DNA of 64,000 nt from Porphyromonadaceae bacterium UBA7332 (GTDB taxonomy: Bacteria > Bacteroidota > Bacteroidia > Bacteroidales > UBA7332): positions 1 to 64,000 of the forward strand of contig DKPO01000030.1 in assembly GCA_002471225.1 (NCBI GenBank). Reading direction: 5' to 3'. The notes beneath the pieces are model-generated. The model was not told where the DNA came from. It ran no database searches and was given only the letters and a program-made list of their open reading frames with translations. This document shows, in pieces, positions 44,001-52,425 of this stretch (within the stretch, counting starts at the first letter, position 1; each line of letters opens with the position of its first letter). Both the position numbers and the translations under genes were made by a program.

Positions 44001-44321
44001 TGAAACAACTATAGCTTTTGCCAGATGAGTAATACTCCAAAACAAGAACAGAATAGTCAGTGCACTGAAGATAGCTGACATGATATTGATCATCATGGCA
44101 ACTTTAGACGGATCACTGGCCAAAGTGGCAAATATACGTCCTGTTATCATGAAGAATGGTGCTCCGGGAGGGTGACCGACTTCTAATTTATAAGCTGAAG
44201 AAATAAATTCTCCACAATCCCAGAAACTTGCCGTTGGTTCAATAGTCATGGTATAGACTATTGCCGCAATGGCAAAAGTAATCCAACCAAGAAGATTGTT
44301 AAACAATTTGTACTTTCTCAT
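41067..44321 (-). CDS. DUF2723 / GT117 integral membrane protein
   Basis: 1084 aa from the ATG at 44321. The N-terminal about 370 residues carry 9-11 membrane helices and the family's signature FWDCGEFISSAYKLEVGHPPGAPFFM, with the acidic DCGE motif characteristic of GT-C type glycosyltransferases such as protein O-mannosyltransferases. More helices lie around residues 585-680, and a soluble C-terminal part has NGDNDTFPLWYAQEVEGYRTDV and TPR-like helices near the end. It probably transfers sugar from a lipid donor on the outer face of the inner membrane. The promoter at 44365-44394 fixes the start. The deacetylase gene follows eight bases later. Confidence 0.88.
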   Translation of the reverse strand: MRKYKLFNNLLGWITFAIAAIVYTMTIEPTASFWDCGEFISSAYKLEVGHPPGAPFFMITGRIFATLASDPSKVAMMINIMSAIFSALTILFLFWSITHLAKAIVVSDKDKDMSLSQGIMILGSGLVGALVYTFSDTFWFSAVEGEVYAYSSLFTAAVFWLILKWEEHADEAHSDRWIILIAYLMGLSIGVHLLNLLCIPAIVLVYYYKRNPNANLKGSIIALLVSFVIVGVLMYGMIPGLVKVAGWFELFFVNTLGMPYNSGVIIYILVLAVSLIWGIYETVTQKSETRMKSALLLSVAMMGIPFIGSGGFKSVAIGMTLLAGGAAYLFMKKDFSVRLINNLLMCMTVILIGYSSYALIMIRSAANTPMDQNSPEDIFSLGSYLNREQYGDRPLFYGETFASEVARDKDCQAKFKEGAPIYAQVAKKDSTEKDQYIITGRKRNYEYMDGTKMLFPRMYSSQPTHIDAYKSWTNFQGKPVRLNRCGEQITVQSPTFLENIKYFLNYQLNFMYWRYFMWNFAGRQNDIQGHGEITNGNWITGINAIDKYLVGDQTYLPDDLKNNKGRNVYYMLPLLLGVFGILFQAYRGNKGIQGFWITFFLFFMTGIAIVIYLNQTPYQPRERDYAYAGSFYAFTIWIGLGVAAIANFLSKYINPTAAASLATVASLFVPIQMAAQNWDDHDRSGRYTARDFGKNYLTTVAPNGIIFTNGDNDTFPLWYAQEVEGYRTDVRVANLSYLQTDWYVDQMKRQAYESAPLPIDFTKDQYIQGTRDVVYLMDMLSGDTLDLKTALDIVKSEDERFKRIPGYDGRMDFVPAKKFKLKIDKQAAIESGAVPANYIDSIPEEMIIDLSNKNYLGKQELMILDMINNNNWKRPIYYAVTVGGDQYLNLKDNFSLEGLAYRINPVSEEGGLINTDVMFDNMVNKFQWGGIENPKVYLDENNIRMTKTFRYMFTTLVDALINEGKTEKAIQALDHAMKVIPPTSVPNDYSTLSFADQYYTLGLDEKGNAILSDILKSSAQYLQWYYSLTPNQRRYSSNEIGHQLAVMQEALKVADINDKPLAEKYFPIFAEYAQAWNVKSKQNK

Positions 44322-44364
44322 TGTAAACTGAATATTTTTTGATTTTCTTATTTTCAAATTTCTG

Positions 44365-44394
44365 CAAAAATAGAAAAGTATCGCGAGTTATCAA
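44365..44394 (-). promoter_or_regulatory. promoter of the DUF2723-deacetylase operon
   Basis: On the minus strand TTG (44394-44392), 19 bp, then TATTTTTG (44372-44365), a full consensus match. An upstream TTG start at 44357 would leave almost no leader, so the ATG at 44321 is preferred. Confidence 0.65.
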
Positions 44395-44430
44395 CACTCT
44401 GATACAGATAAGCGTATAAAAGGCAGAAAA

Positions 44431-44462
44431 GGCAAGGTGTGGATTAGCTCCTGTACCTTGCC
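44431..44462 (-). terminator. terminator after the M23 peptidase gene
   Basis: GGCAAGGT and ACCTTGCC form an 8-bp perfect stem followed on the minus strand by TTTT. Confidence 0.6.
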
Positions 44463-44490
44463 TTAGATTTTATTTTAGCGCGACTTAGTT

Positions 44491-45438
44491 TTAAGATGTT
44501 CTAAGTACACGTCCTAATTTTAATGTTGTTGTTGGAGTGATTTGATTCAAATCACACAATTTTTTTACAGTAGTTCCGTAAATCTTAGCAATACGACTTA
44601 AAGAGTCTCCCTGACGGATTTTATGATAAGCGATACGACTGTTCTCTTTGTGTTGAGTTGACGTTTTTGCCTGAGCATAAGAAACCCCGTAAGGAGTTGT
44701 AGAGAATCGTCCTGATTTTCGGTAGAACGTGTAAGTATCTCTGTGGGCAACTTTATTGTCGAAGTCAAAAATTTCGGAAGGATTGATAGGAACTCCAAGA
44801 ATTCTTGTTTCAAAATGGAGGTGCGGACCAGTAGAGCGTCCGGTGTTTCCACCGTAAGCAATAACATCGCCTGCTTTAACTTCCTGATCTCTTTCGGCAA
44901 CAAATCCCGATAAGTGACCATAGACAGTTTCCAGTCCGTTATTGTGGCGAACAACCATAAATTTACCATATCCGCGAGCAGTTGAAACCACTCGAACTTT
45001 ACCGTCAAACGGAGCATGAATAGGATCTCCGATTTGAACCTTCAGGTCAATTCCGTAATGGAAACGACGACGTCTTGGTCCAAATTTAGAAGTTACGCGA
45101 CCCATTGTAGGCATAAACCAGTCGGCACAGTTGATTTTAATAGAATCCGGAATTTGTGCATTGCGGCCGTAAGGGTTAACAGTCGTAGCATTCCAGTTAT
45201 CATCATATAGGTTAAGCGCAGGGTATAAGTCAATTTCCTCGTACTCTTCTTCTATCTGAAGTGAGTCAAGGCGTAACTTTTCCTTGTTGATCTTAACCTG
45301 ATCTGCTAATAACTCTTTCATCGAAGAAGGGACCACTGAACTGGTGTTCTTCTTCTCTTGTGCTTCAACCGTTAAGCAATTAAAGCTTAAGGTGCATGTA
45401 CAAATTAGTAAAGCTGTAGTTATTCTTTTCAAATCCAT
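44491..45438 (-). CDS. M23 metallopeptidase with LysM domain
   Basis: 315 aa, exported (signal peptide to about residue 26). The peptidase domain (about 125-225) has the LytM/M23 zinc motifs HYGIDL (His and Asp) and GPHLHFE (His-x-His), with VYGHLSGF between. A LysM domain lies at the C-terminus (about 268-313: YHKIRQGDSLSRIAKIYGTTVKKLCDLN). It is a periplasmic endopeptidase cutting peptide cross-links of peptidoglycan, or, if degenerate, an activator of amidases; the zinc ligands look intact. It begins 17 bp after ndk on the same strand. Confidence 0.92.
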   Translation of the reverse strand: MDLKRITTALLICTCTLSFNCLTVEAQEKKNTSSVVPSSMKELLADQVKINKEKLRLDSLQIEEEYEEIDLYPALNLYDDNWNATTVNPYGRNAQIPDSIKINCADWFMPTMGRVTSKFGPRRRRFHYGIDLKVQIGDPIHAPFDGKVRVVSTARGYGKFMVVRHNNGLETVYGHLSGFVAERDQEVKAGDVIAYGGNTGRSTGPHLHFETRILGVPINPSEIFDFDNKVAHRDTYTFYRKSGRFSTTPYGVSYAQAKTSTQHKENSRIAYHKIRQGDSLSRIAKIYGTTVKKLCDLNQITPTTTLKLGRVLRTS

Positions 45439-45455
45439 TTTTCTAAAAAATGATA

Positions 45456-45917
45456 TTAAATCTCGTCGGGCGAGTATGTGAAATCAAAGTTAGCTGACTT
45501 GTAAGAGAAAATTTCATTGTCGCAGAAGAATCTTTTAACTTCAATTTTAGCATTTTCGATAGAGTCTGAAGTATGTACAATGTTTTCAAGTACACTTACA
45601 GAAAAATCACCACGGATAGTTCCTGGTAATGCATTTCTTCCATTTGTTGATCCTGTCAGGGCTCTGACAACCTGAACTGCTTCAATTCCTTCAATACAAC
45701 ATGCTATTACCGGAGTTGCCTGCATACTGTTTTTAATAATTGGGAAAAACGGTTTCTGTACCAAATGAGCATAATGTTCGTTGATGATTGCATCATCAAG
45801 GTTCATCATTTTCATTCCAGTTAATTTTAACCCCTTTTTTTCGATTCTGGTAATAACTTCACCGATTAATCCTCTTTGTATAGCACTCGGCTTGATTAGT
45901 AATAGTGTTTGTTCCAT
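45456..45917 (-). CDS. ndk: nucleoside diphosphate kinase
   Basis: 153 aa. It swaps the terminal phosphate between nucleoside tri- and diphosphates. The active-site histidine is in ENIVHTSDSIENAK, and NGRNALPGTIRGDFS and the N-terminal TLLLIKPSAIQRGLIGEVI are diagnostic. Cytosolic housekeeping enzyme. A -7 box is at 45955-45962. The M23 peptidase gene follows at 17 bp and is probably cotranscribed. Confidence 0.96.
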   Translation of the reverse strand: MEQTLLLIKPSAIQRGLIGEVITRIEKKGLKLTGMKMMNLDDAIINEHYAHLVQKPFFPIIKNSMQATPVIACCIEGIEAVQVVRALTGSTNGRNALPGTIRGDFSVSVLENIVHTSDSIENAKIEVKRFFCDNEIFSYKSANFDFTYSPDEI

Positions 45918-45954
45918 AGTTTGTAGTTGAAAGAGAAATTTTATTCAAACGTCA

Positions 45955-45962
45955 CAAAGTTA
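45955..45962 (-). promoter_or_regulatory. -7 box before ndk
   Basis: TAACTTTG on the minus strand, a match to TAnnTTTG, about 38 bp before the ATG. No -33 TTG is evident. Confidence 0.45.
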
Positions 45963-46258
45963 TATGTTCTGTTTGAGAAAATAGATATAGAATCTGTGTT
46001 TTTTAGCATGTTTTTTACGCTTTTAGAGCTGAATAGTGTTAAATTTCTATTGAATAGCCTTGTTTTGATCTCATTTCTTTAAGCTGGCAGGCGAGGTGAA
46101 AGCTGACTTTTTAACTGTTTACGGGTAGGTAAAAGCAGTAATTATACATTTTTTTTGATTGAAGATTAACTCTATTATAGTATTCAGTTTGGTTGTAAGT
46201 GATTGTGGATTAAAGTTTAATGTGTATTTTGTATAATCTGGTTTTGTGTGAAATGAAT

Positions 46259-46292
46259 GTAGCGAAATTGCAAAATACAGCAATTTCGCTAC
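46259..46292 (-). terminator. inverted repeat after the SulP gene
   Basis: GTAGCGAAATTGC (46259-46271) and its perfect complement (46280-46292) enclose an 8-nt loop about 40 bp after the SulP stop. It lacks a T-run, and its words (GTAGCG, AATTGC) resemble the 22-bp arrays, so it could be a repeat instead of a terminator. Confidence 0.45.
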
Positions 46293-46334
46293 TTATTATT
46301 GTTGTGTGGGAACCAAATGATAAAAAATTAGGGC

Positions 46335-48038
46335 TTAATTTTTATGTTTATGCTCGAGTGAAGGCAATAGTTTATGTGCTTCTTCAAGCGTTTCGTTGAT
46401 ATTGGAGAACACATTTTCACGACCGAAAGAGTCGAGGAATCCTGTTTGTTCCATTGCTTGTCTTACGTGATCGTTTACACCAGATAAAAGCACTTTGATA
46501 TTTTCCTTTTTCGAATTTTCCGTTAGAGTTTTTAGATTCTGAAGCCCGGTCGAATCAATAAAGGGGACATGACGCATACGAATGATTCTTATTTTTGGTT
46601 TTACACCAATGACACTCATCTGTTCGTCAAATTTGTTCGCTATACCGAAGAAGAATGGGCCATCAATTTCGTATACTTCCACTCCTTTAGGTATAATGAT
46701 TTTCTCTTCTATATTAAGATCCGTCCCTGCTGAGGGATCTATGGATTCTGTTACAAGAGAAATACTACTTGTTTCTTGCACACGTTTCATAAATAAGAAT
46801 ACTGCAAGGAGTAAACCAAACTCAATAGCTATACTCAGATCAAACAAAACGGTAAGAGATAAAGTTGTAAGCATAACGAAGAAGTCAGATTTGGGGCCTT
46901 TGAATAAACCAACAATACTTCGCCATCCACTCATATTATATGATGCAACAACCAGCATACCTGCAAGGCAAGCCGTCGGAATATATTTGGAGAGAGGTCC
47001 AAGACTCAATAAGATTACAAGTACAACTAATGCATGAATAAAGCTAACAATAGGAGTTCGTCCACCATTATTGACGCTAGTCATAGTACGAGCAATAGCT
47101 CCGGTAGAAGGAATACCTCCGAAAATAGGAATGATAAGATTGGTAATGCCCTGTCCGATTAACTCCGTATTCGGATCTTGTTTTTCTCCGATAGCACCAT
47201 CTGCAACGGTTGCAGTAATAAGACTGACAATGGCACCCATGATCGCTATGGTTATTGCCGAAGATAGATAATCCTTAATAGCATCGAACCGGAAGTCAAT
47301 ATTCTGAGGCATAGGGAACCGGTCATCAATCAAATAACAGTCGGAGATAGTACGGATATCTGTTATTCCTAACTGAAATCTAAGTATGTATGCCAATCCG
47401 GCAATAATAACGATTGCTGCAAGAAATCCCGGTATTTTAGGAGATATTTTAGGAGTCAGAAGAATAATGAATATAGTCAAAAGTCCTAATCCTATAGCCC
47501 AGAGGTTGAATGTTGTAATATTTTCAAATACCGCAGCCCATCGGGCTATGAAGTTTTGTGGGTTTGTTTCAATAGTCAATCCCAGAAACTCTTTTATTTG
47601 AGAAGTGAAAATAGAAAGAGCAATACCGGCATTGAATCCGATAACGATTGGATAGGGGATAAACTTTATAACCTTACCCAGTTTAAGCACACCTAATAGT
47701 ATTAATAATAGTCCGGCGAGGAATGTAGAGAAAGCCAGTCCTTCTAATCCATGTTTATTGATGATTGCTGAAGTAATTAGGACAAACGCACCTGTAGGAC
47801 CACTGATTAATACTTTACTGCCCCCGCATAATGCACCAATTACTCCGGCAATAATAGCAGTAACAAGTCCTTTTTCCGGGGCAACACCTGAGGCTATCGC
47901 AAAAGCTAAACCTAATGGCAGAGCCACAACTCCGACGATAATACCTGAAATCAGGTCTTTTTTAAACTGAAATAAATTGTAATCTCCTAAACTAGAGAAA
48001 ATAGCGGGTCGAAACACATTCATAGCCCATTTTTTCAT
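46335..48038 (-). CDS. SulP (SLC26) family anion transporter
   Basis: 567 aa inner-membrane transporter. The membrane domain (about residues 25-420) has the family entry FKKDLISGIIVGVVALPLGLAFAIASGVAPEKGL and SGPTGAFV; a cytosolic STAS domain (about 445-555: KGVEVYEIDGPFFFGIANKF, MRHVPFIDSTGLQNLKTL) follows. Substrates in the family include sulfate, bicarbonate and dicarboxylates; the sequence does not show which. A consensus promoter lies at 48170-48200 and gives a leader of about 130 nt. Single gene. Confidence 0.92.
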   Translation of the reverse strand: MKKWAMNVFRPAIFSSLGDYNLFQFKKDLISGIIVGVVALPLGLAFAIASGVAPEKGLVTAIIAGVIGALCGGSKVLISGPTGAFVLITSAIINKHGLEGLAFSTFLAGLLLILLGVLKLGKVIKFIPYPIVIGFNAGIALSIFTSQIKEFLGLTIETNPQNFIARWAAVFENITTFNLWAIGLGLLTIFIILLTPKISPKIPGFLAAIVIIAGLAYILRFQLGITDIRTISDCYLIDDRFPMPQNIDFRFDAIKDYLSSAITIAIMGAIVSLITATVADGAIGEKQDPNTELIGQGITNLIIPIFGGIPSTGAIARTMTSVNNGGRTPIVSFIHALVVLVILLSLGPLSKYIPTACLAGMLVVASYNMSGWRSIVGLFKGPKSDFFVMLTTLSLTVLFDLSIAIEFGLLLAVFLFMKRVQETSSISLVTESIDPSAGTDLNIEEKIIIPKGVEVYEIDGPFFFGIANKFDEQMSVIGVKPKIRIIRMRHVPFIDSTGLQNLKTLTENSKKENIKVLLSGVNDHVRQAMEQTGFLDSFGRENVFSNINETLEEAHKLLPSLEHKHKN

Positions 48039-48169
48039 ATCACCAATCTTTTTTTAAGTAATATGAGATATGAGTTAACAAGCAGAGTAACTCATAGGTC
48101 ATAATGTTTATAATGAATAATATAACTTGTATAATCGATAATTATTAACAGTTATTGTTTTTGGAGGCG

Positions 48170-48200
48170 CAAAGGTAATAGCTATGCGGCGAACATCCAA
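48170..48200 (-). promoter_or_regulatory. promoter of the SulP gene
   Basis: On the minus strand TTG (48200-48198), 20 bp, then TACCTTTG (48177-48170): a good consensus match. Confidence 0.65.
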
Positions 48201-48346
48201 TCAAAAGGCTTAATAAAATACTGGAATTGCAATCTCAATATGGCAATTTAGTGTTATAGGTTTTAATTATTTCCATATAAAACGATTTTATATGGTTTGA
48301 GATAGAACTTTTTGAACTTTTTCTATGGTATAAGCCACAAATAACC

Positions 48347-48354
48347 TAATTTTG
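48347..48354 (+). promoter_or_regulatory. -7 box before frdC
   Basis: TAATTTTG matches TAnnTTTG. A leader of about 100 nt follows. The -33 element is weak, suggesting help from an activator. Confidence 0.5.
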
Positions 48355-48461
48355 CTCGCGCAATATCGATAATAATTTTTAACAGAGATGATATTCGGCT
48401 CTGTTTCGTACATTGTTTGCTTTAAATTAAACTCTAAATAGTAACATTTAATTTTATCTTT

Positions 48462-49142
48462 ATGTGGATTTTTAACAGTTCAATTGGACGAAAACTCATT
48501 ATGAGTTTATCGGGACTTTTTCTAATCTCGTTCCTGATTGTACACTTATCAGCTAATCTTGCATTATTAGCAGGTACTGGCGGTGCTGCAACTCCGGCGG
48601 AGATTCCTTACAATGTAGTGTGTCACTTCATGGATACAAATCCATTTATTATGGTGATGGTTCCTGTTTTGGCTCTTGGTTTCCTTGTGCACATTGTTTA
48701 TGCTTTCATTTTGACAGCACAAAACAGAAAAGCACGTGGTAATGACCGCTATGCATCATCAAGCAAAACTAACATTTCTTGGGCGTCTAAAAACATGTTT
48801 ATTTTAGGTATTATCGTCCTAGGTTTCTTATGTCTTCACTTGATTCACTTCTGGGCTAAAATGCAATTGCAACACTTTATTGGTGGAACACCTGATGCAA
48901 ATGCTTATCAATTAGCTGTAGATTTGTTTACAAATCCTGTTTATGTTGTAATTTACATCGTATGGATCTGGGCTTTGTGGTTCCACTTAACTCACGGTTT
49001 CTGGAGTGCATTCCAATCTATGGGATTGAACAACTACAACTGGATGCCTCGTTGGAAAGCATTAGGTAGTGTTCTTGCGACATTAATCGCAATCGGATTT
49101 ACTATCATTCCTTTATTCTTTATGTTTGGTCTTAACCAATAA
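48462..49142 (+). CDS. frdC: fumarate reductase/succinate dehydrogenase cytochrome b subunit
   Basis: 226 aa, five membrane helices, with histidines in helices (LIVHLSANLA, VCHFMD, LVHIVYAF, LHLIHFW, WFHLTHGFWS) placed to bind two b hemes. It anchors the enzyme in the inner membrane and exchanges electrons with menaquinone. The next two genes encode the flavoprotein and iron-sulfur subunits. In anaerobic Bacteroidales this complex works mainly as fumarate reductase, the last step to succinate, coupled to energy conservation. Confidence 0.93.
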   Translation: MWIFNSSIGRKLIMSLSGLFLISFLIVHLSANLALLAGTGGAATPAEIPYNVVCHFMDTNPFIMVMVPVLALGFLVHIVYAFILTAQNRKARGNDRYASSSKTNISWASKNMFILGIIVLGFLCLHLIHFWAKMQLQHFIGGTPDANAYQLAVDLFTNPVYVVIYIVWIWALWFHLTHGFWSAFQSMGLNNYNWMPRWKALGSVLATLIAIGFTIIPLFFMFGLNQ

Positions 49143-49213
49143 TTGGGATAAAGATTCTAACATTTAGAACTAAATAGAAGATTTAGAAATTACAAAACAA
49201 TTGTACTAGAATT

Positions 49214-51157
49214 ATGACTAAGATAGATGCTAAAATCCCTCAAGGTCCTTTGGCCGAGAAGTGGAGCTACTATAAATCACACCAAAAATTGGTGAACCCA
49301 GCAAACAAACGTCGTTTGGATATTATCGTAGTTGGAACAGGTCTTGCAGGTGCTTCTGCAGCTGCGTCTCTTGGAGAACTAGGTTTCAACGTAATGAACT
49401 TCTGTATTTCTGATTCTCCACGTCGTGCGCACTCAATCGCGGCACAAGGGGGTATCAATGCTGCTAAAAACTATCAGAATGATGGTGACAGCGTATACCG
49501 TTTGTTCTATGATACAATTAAAGGTGGTGACTATCGTGCACGTGAGGCTAACGTTTATCGTTTGGCTGAAGTATCGAACGATATTATCGACCAATGTGTG
49601 GCTCAAGGTGTACCTTTCGCTCGTGAATACGGTGGACTTTTGGATAACCGTTCTTTCGGTGGAGCTCAGGTTTCTCGTACATTCTACGCTAAAGGTCAGA
49701 CAGGTCAGCAACTTTTATTAGGTGCTTACTCTGCATTAAGCCGCCAGATTGAGAAAAAAACAGTTAAGTTATATACTCGTTACGAAATGGTAGACCTTGT
49801 TGTTATCGACGGTCGTGCCCGCGGTATTATCGCGCGTAACCTTGTTACTGGTAAATTAGAGCGTTTCGCAGCTCACGCTGTAGTTATCGCTACTGGTGGA
49901 TACGGTAACACATTCTTCTTGTCAACAAATGCAATGAACTGTAACGGTTCTGCTGCATGGCAATGTTACAAGAAAGGTGCTTACTTTGCAAACCCATGTA
50001 TGGCGCAAATTCACCCTACTTGTATTCCTGTACACGGAGAATTCCAGTCTAAATTAACTTTGATGTCTGAGTCATTACGTAATGATGGTCGTATCTGGGT
50101 TCCTAAAAAGAAAGAAGATGCAGCTGCTATTCGTGCAGGTAAAATGAAACCAACTCAGATCAAGGAAGAAGATCGTGACTACTATTTGGAGCGTCGTTAC
50201 CCTGCATTCGGTAACCTGGTTCCTCGTGACGTAGCTTCACGTGCAGCTAAAGAACGTTGTGACGCTGGTTTCGGTGTTGGTAACACAGGTTTGGCTGTAT
50301 ATCTTGACTTCTCTGACGCTATCAACCGTTTAGGTGAAAACGTAGTTAGAGCTCGTTATGGTAACTTATTCCAAATGTATGAGAAAATCGTTGATGATAA
50401 TCCATACGAAACTCCGATGATGATCTATCCAGCTATCCACTATACAATGGGTGGTACTTGGGTTGATTATGAATTACAAACATCTGTTCCAGGTTTGTTC
50501 GCTATCGGTGAAGCTAACTTCTCTGATCACGGTGCTAACCGTTTGGGTGCATCAGCATTGATGCAAGGTTTGGCTGACGGATATTTCGTTCTTCCTTACA
50601 CAATCCAAAACTATCTGGCTGATCAGATTCGTGTGCCTCGTTTCAGTACAGAACTTCCTGAGTTTGCTTCTGCTGAAAAAGAAATCCAGGATCGTATTGC
50701 GAAATTGATGTCGATCAAAGGAAAACGTACTGTAGATTCTATCCACAAAGAGTTAGGTTTGATCATGTGGGATTTCGTAGGTATGGGACGTAACGAAGAA
50801 GGTCTTAAAACAGCTATCGAGAAATTGAAAGCGGTTAAGAAAGAGTTCTGGAGCAATGTATTTATTCCAGGTTCTGGAAGCGATATGAATACAGAGCTTG
50901 AAAAAGCACTACGTGTTGCTGACTTCATCGAAATCGGTGAATTGATGGCTCGTGATGCTTTGGATCGTCAAGAATCTTGTGGTGGTCACTTCCGTGAAGA
51001 ATATCAAACAGAAGAAGGGGAAGCTCTTCGTCAGGATGATAAATTCTCTTATGTTTCTTGTTGGAAATATATGGGCGAAGGTCAAGACCCGGAATTGATC
51101 AAAGAACCACTTGATTACGAATTTATCGTGCGTCAACAACGTAACTACAAAGCGTAA
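49214..51157 (+). CDS. frdA: fumarate reductase/succinate dehydrogenase flavoprotein
   Basis: 647 aa. FAD-binding GTGLAGASAA (residues 41-50) and the covalent flavin site His73 in RAHSIAAQGG; YPAIHYTMGGTWVD and GEANFSDHGANRLGASALMQGLADG are the conserved capping and flavin elements. It catalyses fumarate to succinate or the reverse on the cytosolic face. Codon choice is strongly biased (CGT for Arg, GGT for Gly, many C-ending codons), as in highly expressed genes and unlike most neighbours. Middle gene of frdCAB. Confidence 0.96.
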   Translation: MTKIDAKIPQGPLAEKWSYYKSHQKLVNPANKRRLDIIVVGTGLAGASAAASLGELGFNVMNFCISDSPRRAHSIAAQGGINAAKNYQNDGDSVYRLFYDTIKGGDYRAREANVYRLAEVSNDIIDQCVAQGVPFAREYGGLLDNRSFGGAQVSRTFYAKGQTGQQLLLGAYSALSRQIEKKTVKLYTRYEMVDLVVIDGRARGIIARNLVTGKLERFAAHAVVIATGGYGNTFFLSTNAMNCNGSAAWQCYKKGAYFANPCMAQIHPTCIPVHGEFQSKLTLMSESLRNDGRIWVPKKKEDAAAIRAGKMKPTQIKEEDRDYYLERRYPAFGNLVPRDVASRAAKERCDAGFGVGNTGLAVYLDFSDAINRLGENVVRARYGNLFQMYEKIVDDNPYETPMMIYPAIHYTMGGTWVDYELQTSVPGLFAIGEANFSDHGANRLGASALMQGLADGYFVLPYTIQNYLADQIRVPRFSTELPEFASAEKEIQDRIAKLMSIKGKRTVDSIHKELGLIMWDFVGMGRNEEGLKTAIEKLKAVKKEFWSNVFIPGSGSDMNTELEKALRVADFIEIGELMARDALDRQESCGGHFREEYQTEEGEALRQDDKFSYVSCWKYMGEGQDPELIKEPLDYEFIVRQQRNYKA

Positions 51158-51186
51158 TTCTCAACTCAAAGGAAAAAAAGACTCTT

Positions 51187-51942
51187 ATGGACAAGACTAT
51201 AAATGTAACTCTGAAGATTTGGAGACAAAAAGGTCCGAAAGTAAAAGGTGCTTTCGAGACTTATAAATTAGATAATATCTCTACTGATAGTTCATTCCTT
51301 GAAATGCTTGACATTTTGAATGAGCAATTAGTGAGCAAAGGGCAAGAGCCTGTTGTATTTGATCACGACTGTCGTGAAGGTATCTGTGGTGCATGTTCAT
51401 TATACATCAACGGACATCCTCACGGACCAGATGATTCAGTAACAACTTGTCAGTTGCACATGCGTCGTTTCAAAGATGGCGAAACAATCACAATCGAACC
51501 ATGGCGTTCAGCTGGTTTCCCAGTTATCCGTGACTTGATGGTTGATCGTCAGGCTTTCGAAAAAATTATGCAATCAGGTGGATATGTATCTGTAAATACA
51601 GGTGGTGTTCCTGATGCTAATGCAATCGGTATTTCTAAAATCGATGCTGACGAAGCAATGGATTCAGCGTCTTGTATCGGTTGTGGTGCTTGTGTTGCAG
51701 CTTGTAAAAACGGTTCAGCTATGTTGTTCGTTTCTGCTAAAGTTAGCCAGTTAGCACTTCTTCCTCAAGGTCGTATCGAAGCAGCTCGTCGTGCTAAAGC
51801 AATGGTTGCTCGTATGGACGAACTAGGATTCGGTAACTGTACAAACACAGGTGCTTGTGAAGCAGAATGTCCTAAGAACGTTTCTATCACAAACATCGCT
51901 CGTTTGAACCGTGAGTTCATCTCAGCTAAGTTGAAAGACTGA
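51187..51942 (+). CDS. frdB: fumarate reductase/succinate dehydrogenase iron-sulfur subunit
   Basis: 251 aa. A plant-type [2Fe-2S] ferredoxin domain with Cys62, Cys67, Cys70 and Cys88 (CREGICGAC ... TTC), then a C-terminal bacterial ferredoxin domain with CIGCGACVAAC and CTNTGACEAEC for the other clusters. It carries electrons between the quinone site in FrdC and the FAD in FrdA. It has the same high-expression codon bias as frdA. It begins 29 bp after frdA and ends at a strong terminator (51964-51992). Confidence 0.96.
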   Translation: MDKTINVTLKIWRQKGPKVKGAFETYKLDNISTDSSFLEMLDILNEQLVSKGQEPVVFDHDCREGICGACSLYINGHPHGPDDSVTTCQLHMRRFKDGETITIEPWRSAGFPVIRDLMVDRQAFEKIMQSGGYVSVNTGGVPDANAIGISKIDADEAMDSASCIGCGACVAACKNGSAMLFVSAKVSQLALLPQGRIEAARRAKAMVARMDELGFGNCTNTGACEAECPKNVSITNIARLNREFISAKLKD

Positions 51943-51963
51943 TCAATTTATTGATTTCAATAT

Positions 51964-51992
51964 AAAAGGCATCCAATTTCCGGATGCCTTTT
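51964..51992 (+). terminator. terminator of frdCAB
   Basis: AAAAGGCATCC with GGATGCCTTTT (11-bp stem, 7-nt loop) and a long T-run. Confidence 0.9.
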
Positions 51993-52066
51993 TTTATTTT
52001 TTTTGTAAGAGTCGATAATTATATCTTTATTTGTGGATAGCAATTACTTTATAATTATTACCGTGT

Positions 52067-52369
52067 ATGAAAAACGATTTAAATCAATCTCAACAACAGT
52101 GTCAGAACATACCTTATAGTATTGTTTCACTTGTATTAGGCATTTGCTCAATCTTATTATCAGGGATTCTTTTTATTGGTCTTCTGTTGGGTATATTGGG
52201 TTTGCACTATGCCAGAAAAGCAAATAAGCTTTATTTGACTAATCCACAGCAATACTCTAACAATACACTTGTGCAGATAGGCAAAGTTACAAGTATTTTG
52301 GGTATTGTTTTAGGGTCTATAGGTACGCTTCTTGCATGCTTTTTACTTTGTACGTATCTGTCATACTAA
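52067..52369 (+). CDS. small DUF4190-type membrane protein
   Basis: 100 aa with two hydrophobic segments (about 18-42 and 76-98) joined by a hydrophilic ARKANKLYLTNPQQYS loop. The PYSIVSLVLGICSILLSG and KVTSILGIVLGSIGTLLACFLL pattern resembles DUF4190 proteins. Function unknown. Single gene between the frd operon and the peroxiredoxin pair. Confidence 0.75.
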   Translation: MKNDLNQSQQQCQNIPYSIVSLVLGICSILLSGILFIGLLLGILGLHYARKANKLYLTNPQQYSNNTLVQIGKVTSILGIVLGSIGTLLACFLLCTYLSY

Positions 52370-52375
52370 AAAAAA

Positions 52376-52415
52376 TCTCTGTAAAGCAACCATTCATTAG
52401 TTGGCTTTACAGAGA
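52376..52415. terminator. terminator between convergent genes
   Basis: TCTCTGTAAAGC and GCTTTACAGAGA arms preceded by seven A's, giving a T-run on the minus strand for the peroxiredoxin unit. Confidence 0.7.
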
Positions 52416-52425
52416 ATATTTATTG

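Larger units (their letters stand above)
45918..46334. other. intergenic region
   Basis: Contains the ndk -7 box and a 13-bp perfect inverted repeat (46259-46292). The remainder is AT-rich with no gene or RNA that I can recognise. Confidence 0.6.
48039..48461. other. divergent intergenic region between SulP and frdC
   Basis: Holds the SulP promoter (48170-48200), an 8-bp hairpin in its leader (ATGAGTTA 48070-48077 with TAACTCAT 48088-48095) and the frdC -7 box (48347-48354). Both leaders are over 100 nt, so leader control is possible, but no known riboswitch was recognised. Confidence 0.55.

Noticed and set aside
46582..47970. Several open frames on the plus strand opposite the SulP gene
   Set aside because: They are antisense readings of a well-supported transporter gene.
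48039..48170. Riboswitch in the SulP leader
   Set aside because: Only one simple 8-bp hairpin is visible, and no known aptamer pattern was found.
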